From positions 10,717,760 to 10,781,759 of the forward strand of contig NC_040027.1 of assembly GCF_000972845.2 (NCBI RefSeq): 64,000 nucleotides of DNA, given 5' to 3'. Both the position numbers and the translations under genes were made by a program. The notes beneath the pieces were generated by a model. That model saw only the letters and a list, made by a program, of their open reading frames with translations, was not told the origin of the DNA and searched no databases. Source of the stretch: Larimichthys crocea (lineage: Eukaryota > Chordata > Actinopteri > Sciaenidae). This document shows, piece after piece, positions 28,300 through 39,040 of the stretch (positions within the stretch are counted from its first letter, which is position 1; each line of letters opens with the position of its first letter).

Positions 28300-28425
28300 T
28301 GTTAGTTAGTTTGTTTGTTTGTTTGTAAAAAAGTACCGGCACATTTTAATGAAACTTGGTGGAAGGTTGAAGCGTGGGCCGAGGAAAGAACCTATTAAAT
28401 TTAGGTGCGGATCTGAATTACAAAT
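28300..28425 (+). repeat. teleost dispersed repeat (GAAACTTGGTGGAAGG type)
   Basis: A (GTTT)n head at about 28309-28325 is followed by AATGAAACTTGGTGGAAGG, GTGGGCCGAGGAAAGAAC and TTAGGTGCGGATCTGAAT. I recognise this order from a repeat widespread in fish genomes; the superfamily is not certain. Confidence 0.65.
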
Positions 28426-28944
28426 GCTGCTGGGTCAATTGTAATACAGACATACCTGTACGGTGGTTGAGCCTGGAGATTTGCATATAAATCTGTTTCT
28501 CAAACATTTTACACCTTGTACCACCTCAGGAAATATTAGGCTCTCCAAGTACCGCCATTATTCACCTATTCATGTCCGCACAGTTCATGCAGGACGCAGG
28601 TTTATTCCCAATAAGAAGATTATTTATTGTTGACTGTTGTTGAATACTGAATGGAGTCAGTTCAAGGACCAGAGCTAATCTGGTGGAAGAGGTGTACTGA
28701 TGTTCTGCACTTCTCTCCCTACTATGTCCCATTTGAAGCCACGGCCACTCGAACTAATACAAACAGCTAAAATGTCCATAGAAGCTGACATTACCTGTCA
28801 AAAGTTTCCAATGCCAACCACTGATCAAAGGCTACAGTAACCATAGTGACCGTCACCAAACTTGTGGAAAGCTGCGACAAAGAATGAACTGCATTAAATT
28901 TACTGCCATTCTTGAGTTGTGTGGTCTTGCAGTGAGAAGAATTA

Positions 28945-29050
28945 CACATTAGGTAGAACATGTGCCGAGGCGGGGTCCTGAATGCAGCGACCCAGGTTCA
29001 ATTCCATGCTGCATGTCATCCTTCCCTTCATTCTCCCCACTGCCACGTTG
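28945..29050 (+). repeat. tRNA-derived SINE fragment
   Basis: A tRNA-like A-box region at 28945-28967 and a perfect B box GGTTCAATTCC at 28995-29005 are followed by GCTGCATGTCATCCTTCCC and CTCCCC, the body of a common teleost SINE. The same family is present in the opposite orientation at 59497-59640. It is too degraded to be a functional tRNA gene. Confidence 0.75.
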
Positions 29051-29117
29051 GCACCAAGCATGGGGAGGGGATTTGACTTAAATCTCACGCGTACGTAAAA
29101 AAGCAGGGACGCTTTAC

Positions 29118-29290
29118 CTTGTTCTCCGAGTGGTTCAGGTCGGGCGTCTTGGCTGTGGCGTCCAGATCGGTGACTCCTCTATTGAGGTTCGACTCCTCTG
29201 CTGCCGGCACCGCCTGGATCACCTCCTCCGCGTCGATGTCCGTCTCCTCGGTGACGGACGCCGTCTTCTCCGTGCCCGTTAGCTCCCGAG
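29118..29290 (-). CDS. nos1ap: nos1ap exon, acidic linker (2 nt + 57 codons)
   Basis: This 173-bp exon has acceptor CTCGGCCCAG and donor AAG|GTAAAG. It completes the split Ala codon and then encodes RELTGTEKTASVTEETDID and on to NHSENK, ending in phase 0. The block EETDIDAEEV and the motif RGVTDLDA match human NOS1AP, as remembered, in the same order, with a more variable stretch between them. The region lies between the PTB domain and the poly-Q/coiled-coil part; in mammals this middle part of the protein includes the Scribble-binding region. It is rich in Glu and Asp and has no fold I can recognise. The exon is visibly GC- and CpG-rich compared with the introns. A SINE fragment ends about 68 bp beyond the donor. 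Confidence 0.94.
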
Positions 29291-32059
29291 CTGGGCCGAG
29301 GAAAGTACACACACATACAGGTGGATAAGCACGCACGCCTGCATACACACATGTGGGCATGAGCATGTACACACGCACACATGGGTTGGACACACATAAA
29401 AGGCACCCAGGTAAGAAACATTATCCACAGAAGCAGAATATGATTATAACAGGACAAAATATATGTGTAAATACAGTGAAGTTAGTCCCGCACAAAGAGC
29501 TGTGATACAGTAGAGATCTGAAAATATTACAATGCTGCCAGCCGTCTCTTGTTTCATGGGAGTTTCCATTTTGTGTTTGGAGTTTTCAAACAGTGTTCTC
29601 ATTACTGTTAATACATTTTTAATGGGACAAATCGGACCAAATTGGATACAGAGTGTTTTTTCGGTGAAGCAGATATCATTAACAATGGAGATCAACAATA
29701 TTCCCCATGAATGAGACAAAACAAAACAGTTTATGTGGAGCACTCTTACGCCTTCTTTTCCCTCAGCCCTCCGCGCTTGACTAATGAAACTGGGCTCCAT
29801 TTGTCATTTGACTCGACTGAGCTGAGACGTTCTTTCTCTTTTCTGACTAAGGAAACCATCCAGTTTAGTTCAATAAAACTCTGTCGAAGGCTGTGCCAGA
29901 TTAATACACTGAAACCACTGACATGCACTGGATTTAGATGGATGACGCACCTCCACTTGACAGGACTAAAAAATTAAGCCAAAACATCCCAGATATGTCT
30001 GCTGGCATCGTGCGCTGGTGACGTCAACTGAAGTCAGACTTTGTGCAGTGACGATTGGCAACCTGCCGACTAAATTGGTGTCAATCATGAACTTTTCAAC
30101 TAACATCATAGAATGACAGAAAAATGTATTTGACGTGTTTTTTTTAATTTGGCAGATCTGCTAACATATATGAGCCGAGTTTTATGCCACCAGTCACACG
30201 TCGAGACATTTTGGCTTCACTTTAAGCGAGCTGTCATGTCGTCCATCTTCATATCTTAAAATATTCCAATGAAGTCAGCACAAAAACATCATTTCTAGCA
30301 CCTAGATGGGAGTCACAAACCTCCTCATAATGAAAACATTGTCTTTGCCTTGGCCTGAATTTTGTTGAAGTTTATTTGAGTTGTCTCACCAGGCCATTCA
30401 CCAGAACATAACTACTGCTTCTCAGAGCGGCTGCAGCATTTCTTCCCCTGAATACAAAGCCTGAAGTCGCTGGCTGTGTATCATAGCCTCACCTAATAAA
30501 ATATGATGTAACAGGGAAAATGAAGGTGTTCCAGTTAATATTTTACTTCTATGTGATTTGTTTTCTCGTTTCTTGTCCAAGCATGGTTATTGACAATTTC
30601 CTACTAGACAGAATTGCATTTTCTTGCAATGTGAGCGTACTAAAAATATATGACTGCTCTTGGAGCTACTGGGACCATGCTCACTTAAGTGGCAAACCCA
30701 TTTCCACCCAGAATACATGGCAGTTACTCATATTTACTCAAGGATGCCTACGAGCAGCATCTTACAGCAAGTTTCATGAAAAAAGCATTTCAAAAACATG
30801 AAAACAACAAAGATCCTAATGTGTGCCGTGACTCACTACTACTAGAACAAGTAAATCCAGCAAGCAGGCATCACTCTTTGATTTCTCCTGATGAGTCACC
30901 CGTGGAAACTCTGTTTTCCTTTGAGCCTTCAAGACGGGCTTATCTCTCATTTCTTGTCTGATCTGCAAAACCCATCGGTGAAGACTCTGAGATCTGCATT
31001 GGAGGGGATCTGGGGATGGCTGTGGTGGAGAAAAGCTCCAGAGGGGGTTCATACAGCTTCAATCGCACGGTCTCATTTAATTCAGGGTGCTGCACCGCTT
31101 TCTTTTCTCTGATGTTTACAGCCCCAAAATGTTCCCAGATGTAGACTCCATGATACCTATGACAGATGCAGATTATCACCTGCCTCTCTAGCACACTCAT
31201 TTTGGCAATTTCCTACTCTGTCCACTTACTGGAGCGCAATCTTTGAAAAAGCCTTCTAAAATGATGATTGCAGGATCTTACGATAGCCATTTTTGGAGGT
31301 GTTGTAACATCTTAACTTAGAGAAAATGAGACTCTCAAATCATGGCTCCTCTGATAACCATTTATCCAGGACAGTGCTAAGCTTGAATCTCCAACCTTCT
31401 TCAATGTATCTTCAAATTCTCTATCTTCAAACTCAGATTTATTTATTATTCTGGATCTATTTCTGTTTTATAGCACAACATGATGGAACAGGCTTTGTCT
31501 TTTCTTTGTACAATGTACATTAACATACAGATTAGAAGCAGCATACATCTAAAAGCCAAGAAAGACCCGAGGTACGTAGGGATGTTTGTAACCCTTATAT
31601 TCATGAGTATTTTCTTCAAAGAGCAGTAAAAAAAACACCTCTCCATTTCCAGATGACAGCAGTACTCATCTGGCAAAGTTCTCGCTTTAGCTGCAAGGTC
31701 GCTGCAAGATCAATGATCTCTATCTTGTTTTTATTTACCCCAAACGGAAACCTGGCTGTATCTCGCAGTAGCTCTTCAGAGTGAGGGGAAATGGAAAATC
31801 ATGTCAGATGTTCAAATTGCATCGGCTCTGATTTGCTTTGCCACACACTTCAACAAACTTCACTGCAGATTACCTGCCTCTCTCCAGATACGGCTGAGTA
31901 TTCAGTGTGCTTTTCTGTGCGATTAGGTCTGTATCTGCCTCGTTTCCTTCCTGTTTCCTGCAGCAACTTCCTCTTCCAACTTCATTCTCTCCGTTAGCTG
32001 CTCACCTCCACTGTCCATCCCACCTCCACCTTCATCACTGTATGCAAGCCAACTTCTTC

Positions 32060-32604
32060 AAACTTAACATCACGTCAGTAAAATCACCAGAACTGCCCTT
32101 TTCAACCTAAAAAACACAGCTCGTCTCCACCCATCAGCTTTCTTCTCTGCTGCTCAAACATTGATCCATGCCTGTAGCAGCATTTTCTATGGCACATCAT
32201 CCAAAGTCCTAAATATATCCAGAACTCTACTGCCCATCTGTTCACCCAGTCTGGCTCCCATGATCTCCAGAAACTCCACTGGCTCCACCGTCCCACAAAG
32301 TCCTTCTCCTAACTCACAAAGCCCTCCATAACCAGACCCCCTGCTTCCTCAGTGACCTACTCCACCACCACACTCCATCTCACAGCCTCTGATCCTCTAA
32401 TCTGTCTTCACCACTCAGCACCGAGCACCAGACCTGGGGAGACAGTGTCCTCTCCATATAGCCCTCTGGAACTTTCCAAAAAAATGTTTAAAAAGCTGCT
32501 TTTAATGTGTGATTAATTATGTGTGTTTGATGATTTTAACTCCTGTAATGCGTCTTTGATTATCATGAAAAGCGCTGCATGAATAAAAATGTATTATCAG
32601 TTTG
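32060..32604 (+). mobile_element. degenerate L2-like LINE, 3' end
   Basis: The plus strand, with frameshifts and stops, reads SAAQTLIHAC, then an interrupted IQNSTAHLFTQSGSHDLQ and KLHWL, followed by a DLLHHHTPS-like block. This is the order found C-terminal to the reverse transcriptase in L2 and related LINEs. It ends in a 3' tail AAAGCGCTGCATGAATAAAA. It is a 5'-truncated dead copy, antisense to nos1ap transcription. Confidence 0.75.
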
Positions 32605-33348
32605 TTATTACTAAAAAGTGCATCACAATTCTTTGCTGTTAACGGCTGAACTGAACCACTTTTGAGTAATTTAGCTTAATATACGAAATATTTCCAACTG
32701 ACTAAATCATTTCATGTCTTTTTAATCACTGGCTTCAACATGGTGTGCATCTTAAAGAGTTATTGTAATGTTTTTATCCTTTAACTCTTTGGACAGATGG
32801 GCTGTGGAGCAACACTAATGGGCTCTTTAAATGTTTGCATTAGTATTATAGTATAGTATATCTCAAATGTGCAGTATCTTACAGTTTAACTATTAGACGG
32901 CGGTTTGTTTGAGCGGCCTGACTTGTTTCACCAAATAAGCTCTAATAAATATTTAATTAAAGTGAAATGATCTGCCTCGTTTAATCTACAGGCTTTTAGG
33001 AAGTGTAATTATCTCACCTTTGGGCAGCATGAAGAAATCCAAATTGTGTATTTGTTGCATATATTACCATTTGTGAATATTGCTGACAAGTCAACGAGCT
33101 GTGTGTCCTGCAGGCTTTGATGCAGTGTTCAGTCCTTAGTGATCATCGAACTGCTGAATGCTGCTGGCTCTGTTATGTTAATGTGAACTGTAATGATAAT
33201 ATTATCGTTGCATGGGTTGGTTTTATATTCCATTGAGTAAGACTTATTAGTTCCAGTGATGTAAGCCATTCAGTTATTTGTTTGTTAATGAGATTATATT
33301 GTTCATTTTATGTTGCATTGTTTTCAAAGATTGTTCTGAAATGCTGCG

Positions 33349-33438
33349 GAGACAATCTTCTTTCTGCTGCGTCTCCTTTTCTTCTGACTTCCTGAGACAA
33401 TCTTCTTTCTGCTGCGTCTCCTTTTCTTCTGACTTCCT
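33349..33438 (+). repeat. perfect 45-bp tandem duplication
   Basis: Two adjacent copies of a 45-bp pyrimidine-rich unit (33349-33393 and 33394-33438) are identical base for base, beginning GAGACAATCTTCTTTCTGC. The lack of divergence suggests a recent event. Confidence 0.95.
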
Positions 33439-33458
33439 GCTGCTCAACCCAGTTCTCC

Positions 33459-33486
33459 ATCCTCTTCCTCCTCCTCCTCCTCCTCT
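33459..33486 (+). repeat. (TCC)n tract
   Basis: About eight TCC/CCT units inside a longer C/T-rich stretch running to about 33665. Confidence 0.85.
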
Positions 33487-34243
33487 CTAACTCACAGCTA
33501 CATCTCATCTTTTCCTCCTCCTCCTGTCCTCCACAATCTCGTGTTCATGTTCCCCTTTAATATCCATCTCTTCTTCCTCCTCCCCTCCGCTAGCGATGCT
33601 TTCTTCCAGCTCCCTGGTCCTCTAATCCGCTATCTCCAACTCTTCTCTCCCTCCTCCTTTTCAATGCCGTGATAATTAGTTCTCCAGATAAGCTCATTGG
33701 CTGTGCGTGACGGCTCTCGTGTTGCTCAACACACCGTGACAGCGAGTGTGTGTAAAAGCCCGAGTTTGTATGTGTGTGGGGTCTTCTTTCGTTATGTGCG
33801 AATGTACAGTGATAAAGGGTGGGAGATCTCTGGGCTCATCAGCATGTGAAAGCGAGCTCGTCTGGAGGACTGGAGGGGGTATGGGATGGGGGGGTTGGTG
33901 GAGATAACATACCCCAGCCTGGCGCTCTCAGATCGCAGTGGGGAGGGTGACCAGCACTGGCTGCTGTAATGACTGGAACGATGTGTGTGAAAGAGCTCTG
34001 TTCGTGGACTCTTCCAAAGTCTGAATCCCCATGTCCGTCCTCTCAGACCTCACTCTGAGCCACGAGTCCCCGAGCTGCAGTGAAGCCCATCCTGTCCAGG
34101 CACGAGGCAACAGATGAAAGTAGCTGAGCCCACCAGTGTTGTTGTGTGCGGTGCCTTCTTTCTTTGGGTTGACTCATCCGTGACATTCACTCCAGCATCA
34201 CCCCTCTCCGGCTTGCCAACTTGGGCACAATGCAGGCAGGAAT

Positions 34244-34273
<30 letters not shown>
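34244..34273 (+). repeat. (TG)n microsatellite
   Basis: A run of about 15 TG units with a short interruption at its start. Confidence 0.9.
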
Positions 34274-34274
<1 letters not shown>

Positions 34275-34916
34275 GAGTCTGTGTGCATCTGTTTGTGCTA
34301 TCCAAGGGCATATGACTGTGTGAGAAGTGTGTAGGTTGGTGTTTGTGAGCACTGGTGTTGCCAGGACTGTCTGTTATTTTTGGACTTTATATTCAATCCG
34401 CCGCGGCCGTGATGATACAGTTTGATATTTTTTTTCTGTTTTATTCAATGACCTAAAAAAACAACAACTTTTTTTTCCTCTCTGTCTAAAGCAGTGTCGT
34501 GTATTCTGCAGCATTACTGCGCTGAAGCCTCGATCACTCAGGAGCGAATGGATGCTGTCTTCTTCCCGTTCTTTAGAGGATTACCTTGGTCACTACAATA
34601 TCATCATAACAGACAGAACAGTTTTTCTTTCTTGTTATATCCAGAGAGGATAGGAGAAAGGATTTAGAGATCCTTGCTGGTAAACGAGGAGGGCAAAGCT
34701 GCAGCTTTTAAAAATGAATATTTTAGTGGTATTTCTGCCTTTGTTTGAGAGGGAATGTGCGATGGACGGGGAAGGACATTGCAGTAATTATATGGACACG
34801 CATTAGCTGCTGAGCTACCACGACGCCCGACCAAAAATCTCATTATTTTAACATTTCTTTGATGAAAACTACTGTTACTGTTACTATGTTTGAATCATGC
34901 TTTGTCATGCATCTCC

Positions 34917-35162
34917 TTAAAAAGGTTCTATTAACAGAATATGGCAGAAATGGAATATAATATGCATAACTATGTCTTCTCTTAGTGTTTCATCATCTGG
35001 AAGTGAGAATCTTTCTGTTTTTGTTATCTTCGAAGCTGAGGTTTTTTCTCCCACGCAGCCATTCTTCCCTTTCACACTAGGAAGGAGAGGGTGAGGCGAG
35101 GCGGCTGCAACCAGCAACTACACCACTACTTGACACTATGTTCTACTTATTGGACCTTTAAA
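34917..35162 (-). repeat. MITE with TTAAAGG termini, copy b
   Basis: AATGGAATATAATATGCATA, CTTCACACTAGGAAGG-like sequence and GAGGGTGAGGCGAGGCGG precede CAACCAGCAACTACACCACT and the end TTATTGGACCTTTAA. This is the reverse orientation of copy a, matching the remembered family in order. Confidence 0.7.
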
Positions 35163-35757
35163 TGTTACATTGATTTGAATGCATAGACATTGTCCAAGAG
35201 TCTCTCAGACATCCTCATTTTTTAGACAAATTCACAACTTTTTCTACAGCTGCAACCAGACAGACCCTCCGCCTCTTCCACCTGCACACTCTCTGCTTCA
35301 GCAAACCCTGAATGGTTACATCAGCTCCACCTACACATCTCTGCATAGCATACGTGTTCTGTTGCGTTTATGTCTGTTGTGTTTTTCTGTGTGAGAAGGA
35401 CATCATAGAATATTTTCATCAGGCTTTCACCACGGAAATATTCACTGGCCTTCTGACGTGATGCTCCCGAAAGACCAGCTCAATTCTGGATACGTAACAT
35501 CAAAAGAAGCTGTGTTTCTTCTTCTGCTTTTCATCCTTTCCATTTGCTGCCTTTACTTCATGAACCTTCAACAAGGTAGCAACAGATACTTTTTCCAGTT
35601 CAATAACTTCCATTAAAATGCAGAACTCCCACACGAGTCATGCACCCTGCACTCTGTAGCTTTTCTGTCTTACGCTGCCTTCTGATCCTTCGAAGTTGTA
35701 ACGTGAAAGTCAACAAGGGGCTGATACCACATAAAATGTGTGTTCACGTCCGGGTAC

Positions 35758-35896
35758 CTGCGATGGAGTCGCTGCCGTTCTTCTCGCTGTGGCAGTCCTC
35801 CTGTCCGTCAGCGTTCTGCTGCGTGTGCTGCAGACTCAGTTTGTGACAAACCTCGAACGCCTGGCCGACTGTCCGAACAATACGCATGGCCTGACT
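35758..35896 (-). CDS. nos1ap: nos1ap exon, PTB C-terminal helix and start of linker (46 codons + 1 nt)
   Basis: This 139-bp exon has a strong acceptor (pyrimidine tract then TTTTCAG) and a donor CAG|GTACCC, which is weak at positions +4 to +6. It starts in phase 0 with [19 protein letters not shown] and ends in phase 1 after GSDSIA. The first 34 residues match human NOS1AP exactly as I remember it; this is the long C-terminal helix that packs on the PTB sandwich, with the usual Phe in GQAFEVCH. After GQED the sequence diverges ([12 protein letters not shown] here, a Ser/Asn-rich stretch in human), marking the start of the flexible linker. The leftover G joins CT of the next exon to make Ala. 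Skipping this exon alone would shift the frame. Confidence 0.96.
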
Positions 35897-37164
35897 CTGA
35901 AAAGGAAGAGAAAGAAAGTTATTCTCAGAACACGTTCATGTGCTGCCATTTGCTTCAAAGCACTCGTGACATTTCATTCAGTACTGTGATGCCCTTTTCC
36001 TTTAATTATTTTCTATTTTTCTTGGTATTCCAAACAAACCAGAGAGGTAAAATTACTTCATGTGTGCCAGGGGATTTTTCTGGGAAATATTGCCCAGATG
36101 TACTGAGTCCCTTTCCACTAGTGTCAGGTGCAGACTGGATGTAGATTTGCCCCAGAAACATATATATTCTGTATCAAACAGACACAATAGGGAGGAAATG
36201 CAGTTTAATCTATATAGGTCACAGAATCAGTTTCTAAATCAGTGTCATATGGCCCAGCGGTGTGGAAACAATACGTCAGGAAGAGGAGCTCCTCTTTGTT
36301 TACTGTCCACACTCAGCGAAATGTCACAATGCAATTTTATTTTTTCTTTGTCCTCGGGTGCAAAGAGCTGGATGTGTCTGCTTATCTCAGCGCACTGAAA
36401 AGGCACGTCAGGTGAAACCAACTTAGGTGACTTCCATCTGCTATCAGGCCTCTCTTGTCTGACTTGTCACAGTGCTGAGGCGCAGAGAGGCAGAAAAGAT
36501 TTTCACTTTAAGGCACCGAGGCCTGGCCTCCAAACACCATTCATCCTCAGCTGAATGAGCAGAACAGATGCAGCGTGGCCAAAAAAAGCCAGAACAGAAT
36601 CAAGACTCTGCCAAAGGGCAAAATCCTTTTCTTGTATAAGAACGATATGTGACCCCAGGCTCAGACTCTGATGAGAAGTGTATTTATTAGGTACATTTGC
36701 GTGTTTTATTACGTTAAAAACGTTAACTGATGAAGTGTCTGAGCTGCTGCTGGGCAGAGATTTCTGTTTTTGGGGGTCAGAAAACTCTTTGTCTCACTTT
36801 CTGCTCTGTGGCGAGGTTTGGCTGCAGTCTGATGTGTTCTCACACTGTAATTTATTGTTATTATTTTGTTTTTGTTTTCATTAAAACATGCCGCCTCAGC
36901 TAATTTATTGCTGATGTGTTGATAGGGAGTAACTGGCGAGCAGCTGCGAGCGTCAGCAGGATAAAAATTCACGGCCACATCTGAAAAATGTCCCACTGAC
37001 CCCCGACATAAACAGAGAACAGCTACTATCAACAGTGACTCAGCTGACTTTGTGGCCTCCACTGTGTTGTGTTTAGTCATCTCACTAAAAGTCACTGACG
37101 GCATGTTGCCTTCGCTGTATGGGGTCCAAATTCATGGGAAATGGACAATCTGGCATACGGCAAT

Positions 37165-37495
37165 GTTGTAGCCAAGACCAGCCAAAACCGAGACCAAGAC
37201 CGAGACGAGACCAAGACTTTGAGGGGTCAAGACCAAGACTAGACAGTATGTAGCTTCCTTAGGCAGCTAAACCTGGTTAAACCTCGACCCGACTCCTTCT
37301 GTGCTCTCTTTAGTTTTCTGTGCCACGGAGATGTTTGTTGTTAATTATGAAACTGTGGTGGGAGAAACTCGACATTATTAAGTGAATTATATGGAAACAC
37401 TGGTCATATACCCACAGCTGTGGTCTTGACTGGTCTTGAAATAAAATCCCGAGTCCTCTTTGTCCAAGACAGAGACAAGACCGAGTATCAACTAA
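37165..37495 (+). repeat. GAGACCAAGAC-rich dispersed repeat
   Basis: AACCGAGACCAAGACCGAGA and GGGGTCAAGACCAAGACTAG at 37185-37240 are matched by TCTTGACTGGTCTTGA and GACAGAGACAAGACCGAGT near 37425-37487, so the two ends are related and partly inverted. I recognise the phrase from a teleost non-autonomous repeat; the class is uncertain. Confidence 0.6.
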
Positions 37496-38626
37496 CACAA
37501 GAGTGTAGAGTGTAAATGAGCAGCCAGGCTCCTAAATCATCTTTAGCTGCTGACTTGTGTCCTTGACGTTTGTCGTCTGTCTTTTCTAATTTTCTGTCCA
37601 CAAGTATTAATATCCTGAAGCAGTCGCTCCGCCATGCAGAGTCGAGAACAGATAAGATAAATTAGTCTCTTGAAGAGAAAATTGCTTTTCGGCAGATTGC
37701 TGTTAAAAGAAACAGCAGAACAACAGACAGAGAGAGACGTCAAGACGCCAAATGAGCAGATTCAATATAGAGAATACATAAAAATACAGAGTCCAGAGTA
37801 TTGTCCTGTGTTTAAGACCTTTACAAGTGAATTCGTGTTGCTCTTTAACCTGGTTAACCTTTAATTTGCACAGAGACGCCCACATGCAAATAGTATTCTC
37901 CATCCTTCTGCAGCAACCCTTTTATCCTTCACTCTCAACTTTCTTTTGCTTTCTTCCTCCGCAAACACTTTCACTTTTTTCATGCTTTGCTGATCTCTTC
38001 TCCTCCGTCTCCTCCATCACACATCAATCATCCCCTGTCTCCTCCTCCTTTGTGGACCTTCTATTCAACTTTCCTTCACCCCACGCTGGTCCTCAGCCTG
38101 CCAGTAAACACACACACACGTGTTTTCCTTTGAAGACATTTCCAGAGGCAGTTAACCAGAGGATGAGAGCAGATGCTGGTGTTATTGTGCACGGCGAACA
38201 CACAAAAGGCTCAAGCTCCCCTGATTCGCACAGCGACTGATTGGAAAATGCACAGTGTCTTTTTTTTCATTCCCTCTGTGTGCCTGACTCTCCCTCTCAG
38301 TTTGTCCCTTTGAAGGTTTGATTTAATCACAGCCAAAAGTAGAAAGTGAAACTTCACGTCTGTCAAGTCAATCGAAGAAATGAGCCGACTTACAACAACC
38401 TCTGGCTTCTGTTGTTGAAGGTAAGAACAGAAGGGTTGGATCTGTGATGAGCTCCAATCTGTTGGAAGCAATAAAGAGTTTTCTGTCTTTGTTTAGACTC
38501 TGTGTTACTAAATCTATATAATAATATATATTCTGAATAATATTCTAAACTTTACCTCCCATGTGCACAGAAAGAACATAGAGAACCATCAAACTAAGCA
38601 GTTACATAGTGATTAAGCACTAACGT

Positions 38627-38713
38627 TTTCATATTGAACAGATTAGGAAGTCTTCATTTGCTAATTTATTTCATATTGAACAGATTAGGAAGTCTTCATT
38701 TGCTAATTTATTT
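38627..38713 (+). repeat. 42-bp tandem duplication
   Basis: A 42-bp AT-rich unit beginning TTTCATATTGAACAGATTAG is present twice in direct tandem (38627-38668 and 38669-38710) without a visible mismatch. Confidence 0.95.
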
Positions 38714-39040
38714 ATTAATTCCTTCCAATCAGGCCAGATTAGGTCGGTCTCTTTCAACAGAGGTGGTTATTATTCTGATTATTAGTGGAAGATAAGCCTC
38801 TATGTAAACAGAACTATTAAGCAAAAAACATCACACAGTGGGAAAAATTAGGTTTGATGCAGGATTATGGAGGTACACTTAAAAAAATGTAGCTTCAACG
38901 TAGTCTTTAAATTTGTGGTACAGCAAGCAGCAGACAGTCAGTCTGTGAACTTGAGGGTGCTGCAGAGGTCAGAGACATTTGGTGCATATCAACCATGCAG
39001 TCAAGTGCTAGAGTGAGAATATATTTACGTTACCAGGATC

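Larger units (their letters stand above)
13961..29117 (-). other. intron between acidic linker and poly-Q exons
   Basis: This 15.2-kb intron is the largest complete one here. It holds a TTAAAGG-type MITE (16839-17074), a (GATG)n near 17495, purine-rich sequence near 17980-18090, a (CA)n array at 25085-25119 with further CA patches to about 25360, a repeat at 26926-27073 that is related to one near 63.7 kb, a Gypsy- or LINE-like dispersed fragment at 28300-28425, and a SINE at 28945-29050. No other exon was found; the ORFs are short and lack protein-like features. Confidence 0.85.
29291..35757 (-). other. intron between PTB-helix and acidic-linker exons
   Basis: This intron is 6.5 kb. It carries an L2-like LINE 3' end (32060-32604), a perfect 45-bp tandem duplication (33349-33438) leading into a (TCC)n tract, a G-rich run (33873-33900), a (TG)n array (34244-34273) and a TTAAAGG-type MITE (34917-35162). 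No additional exon was found. Confidence 0.85.
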
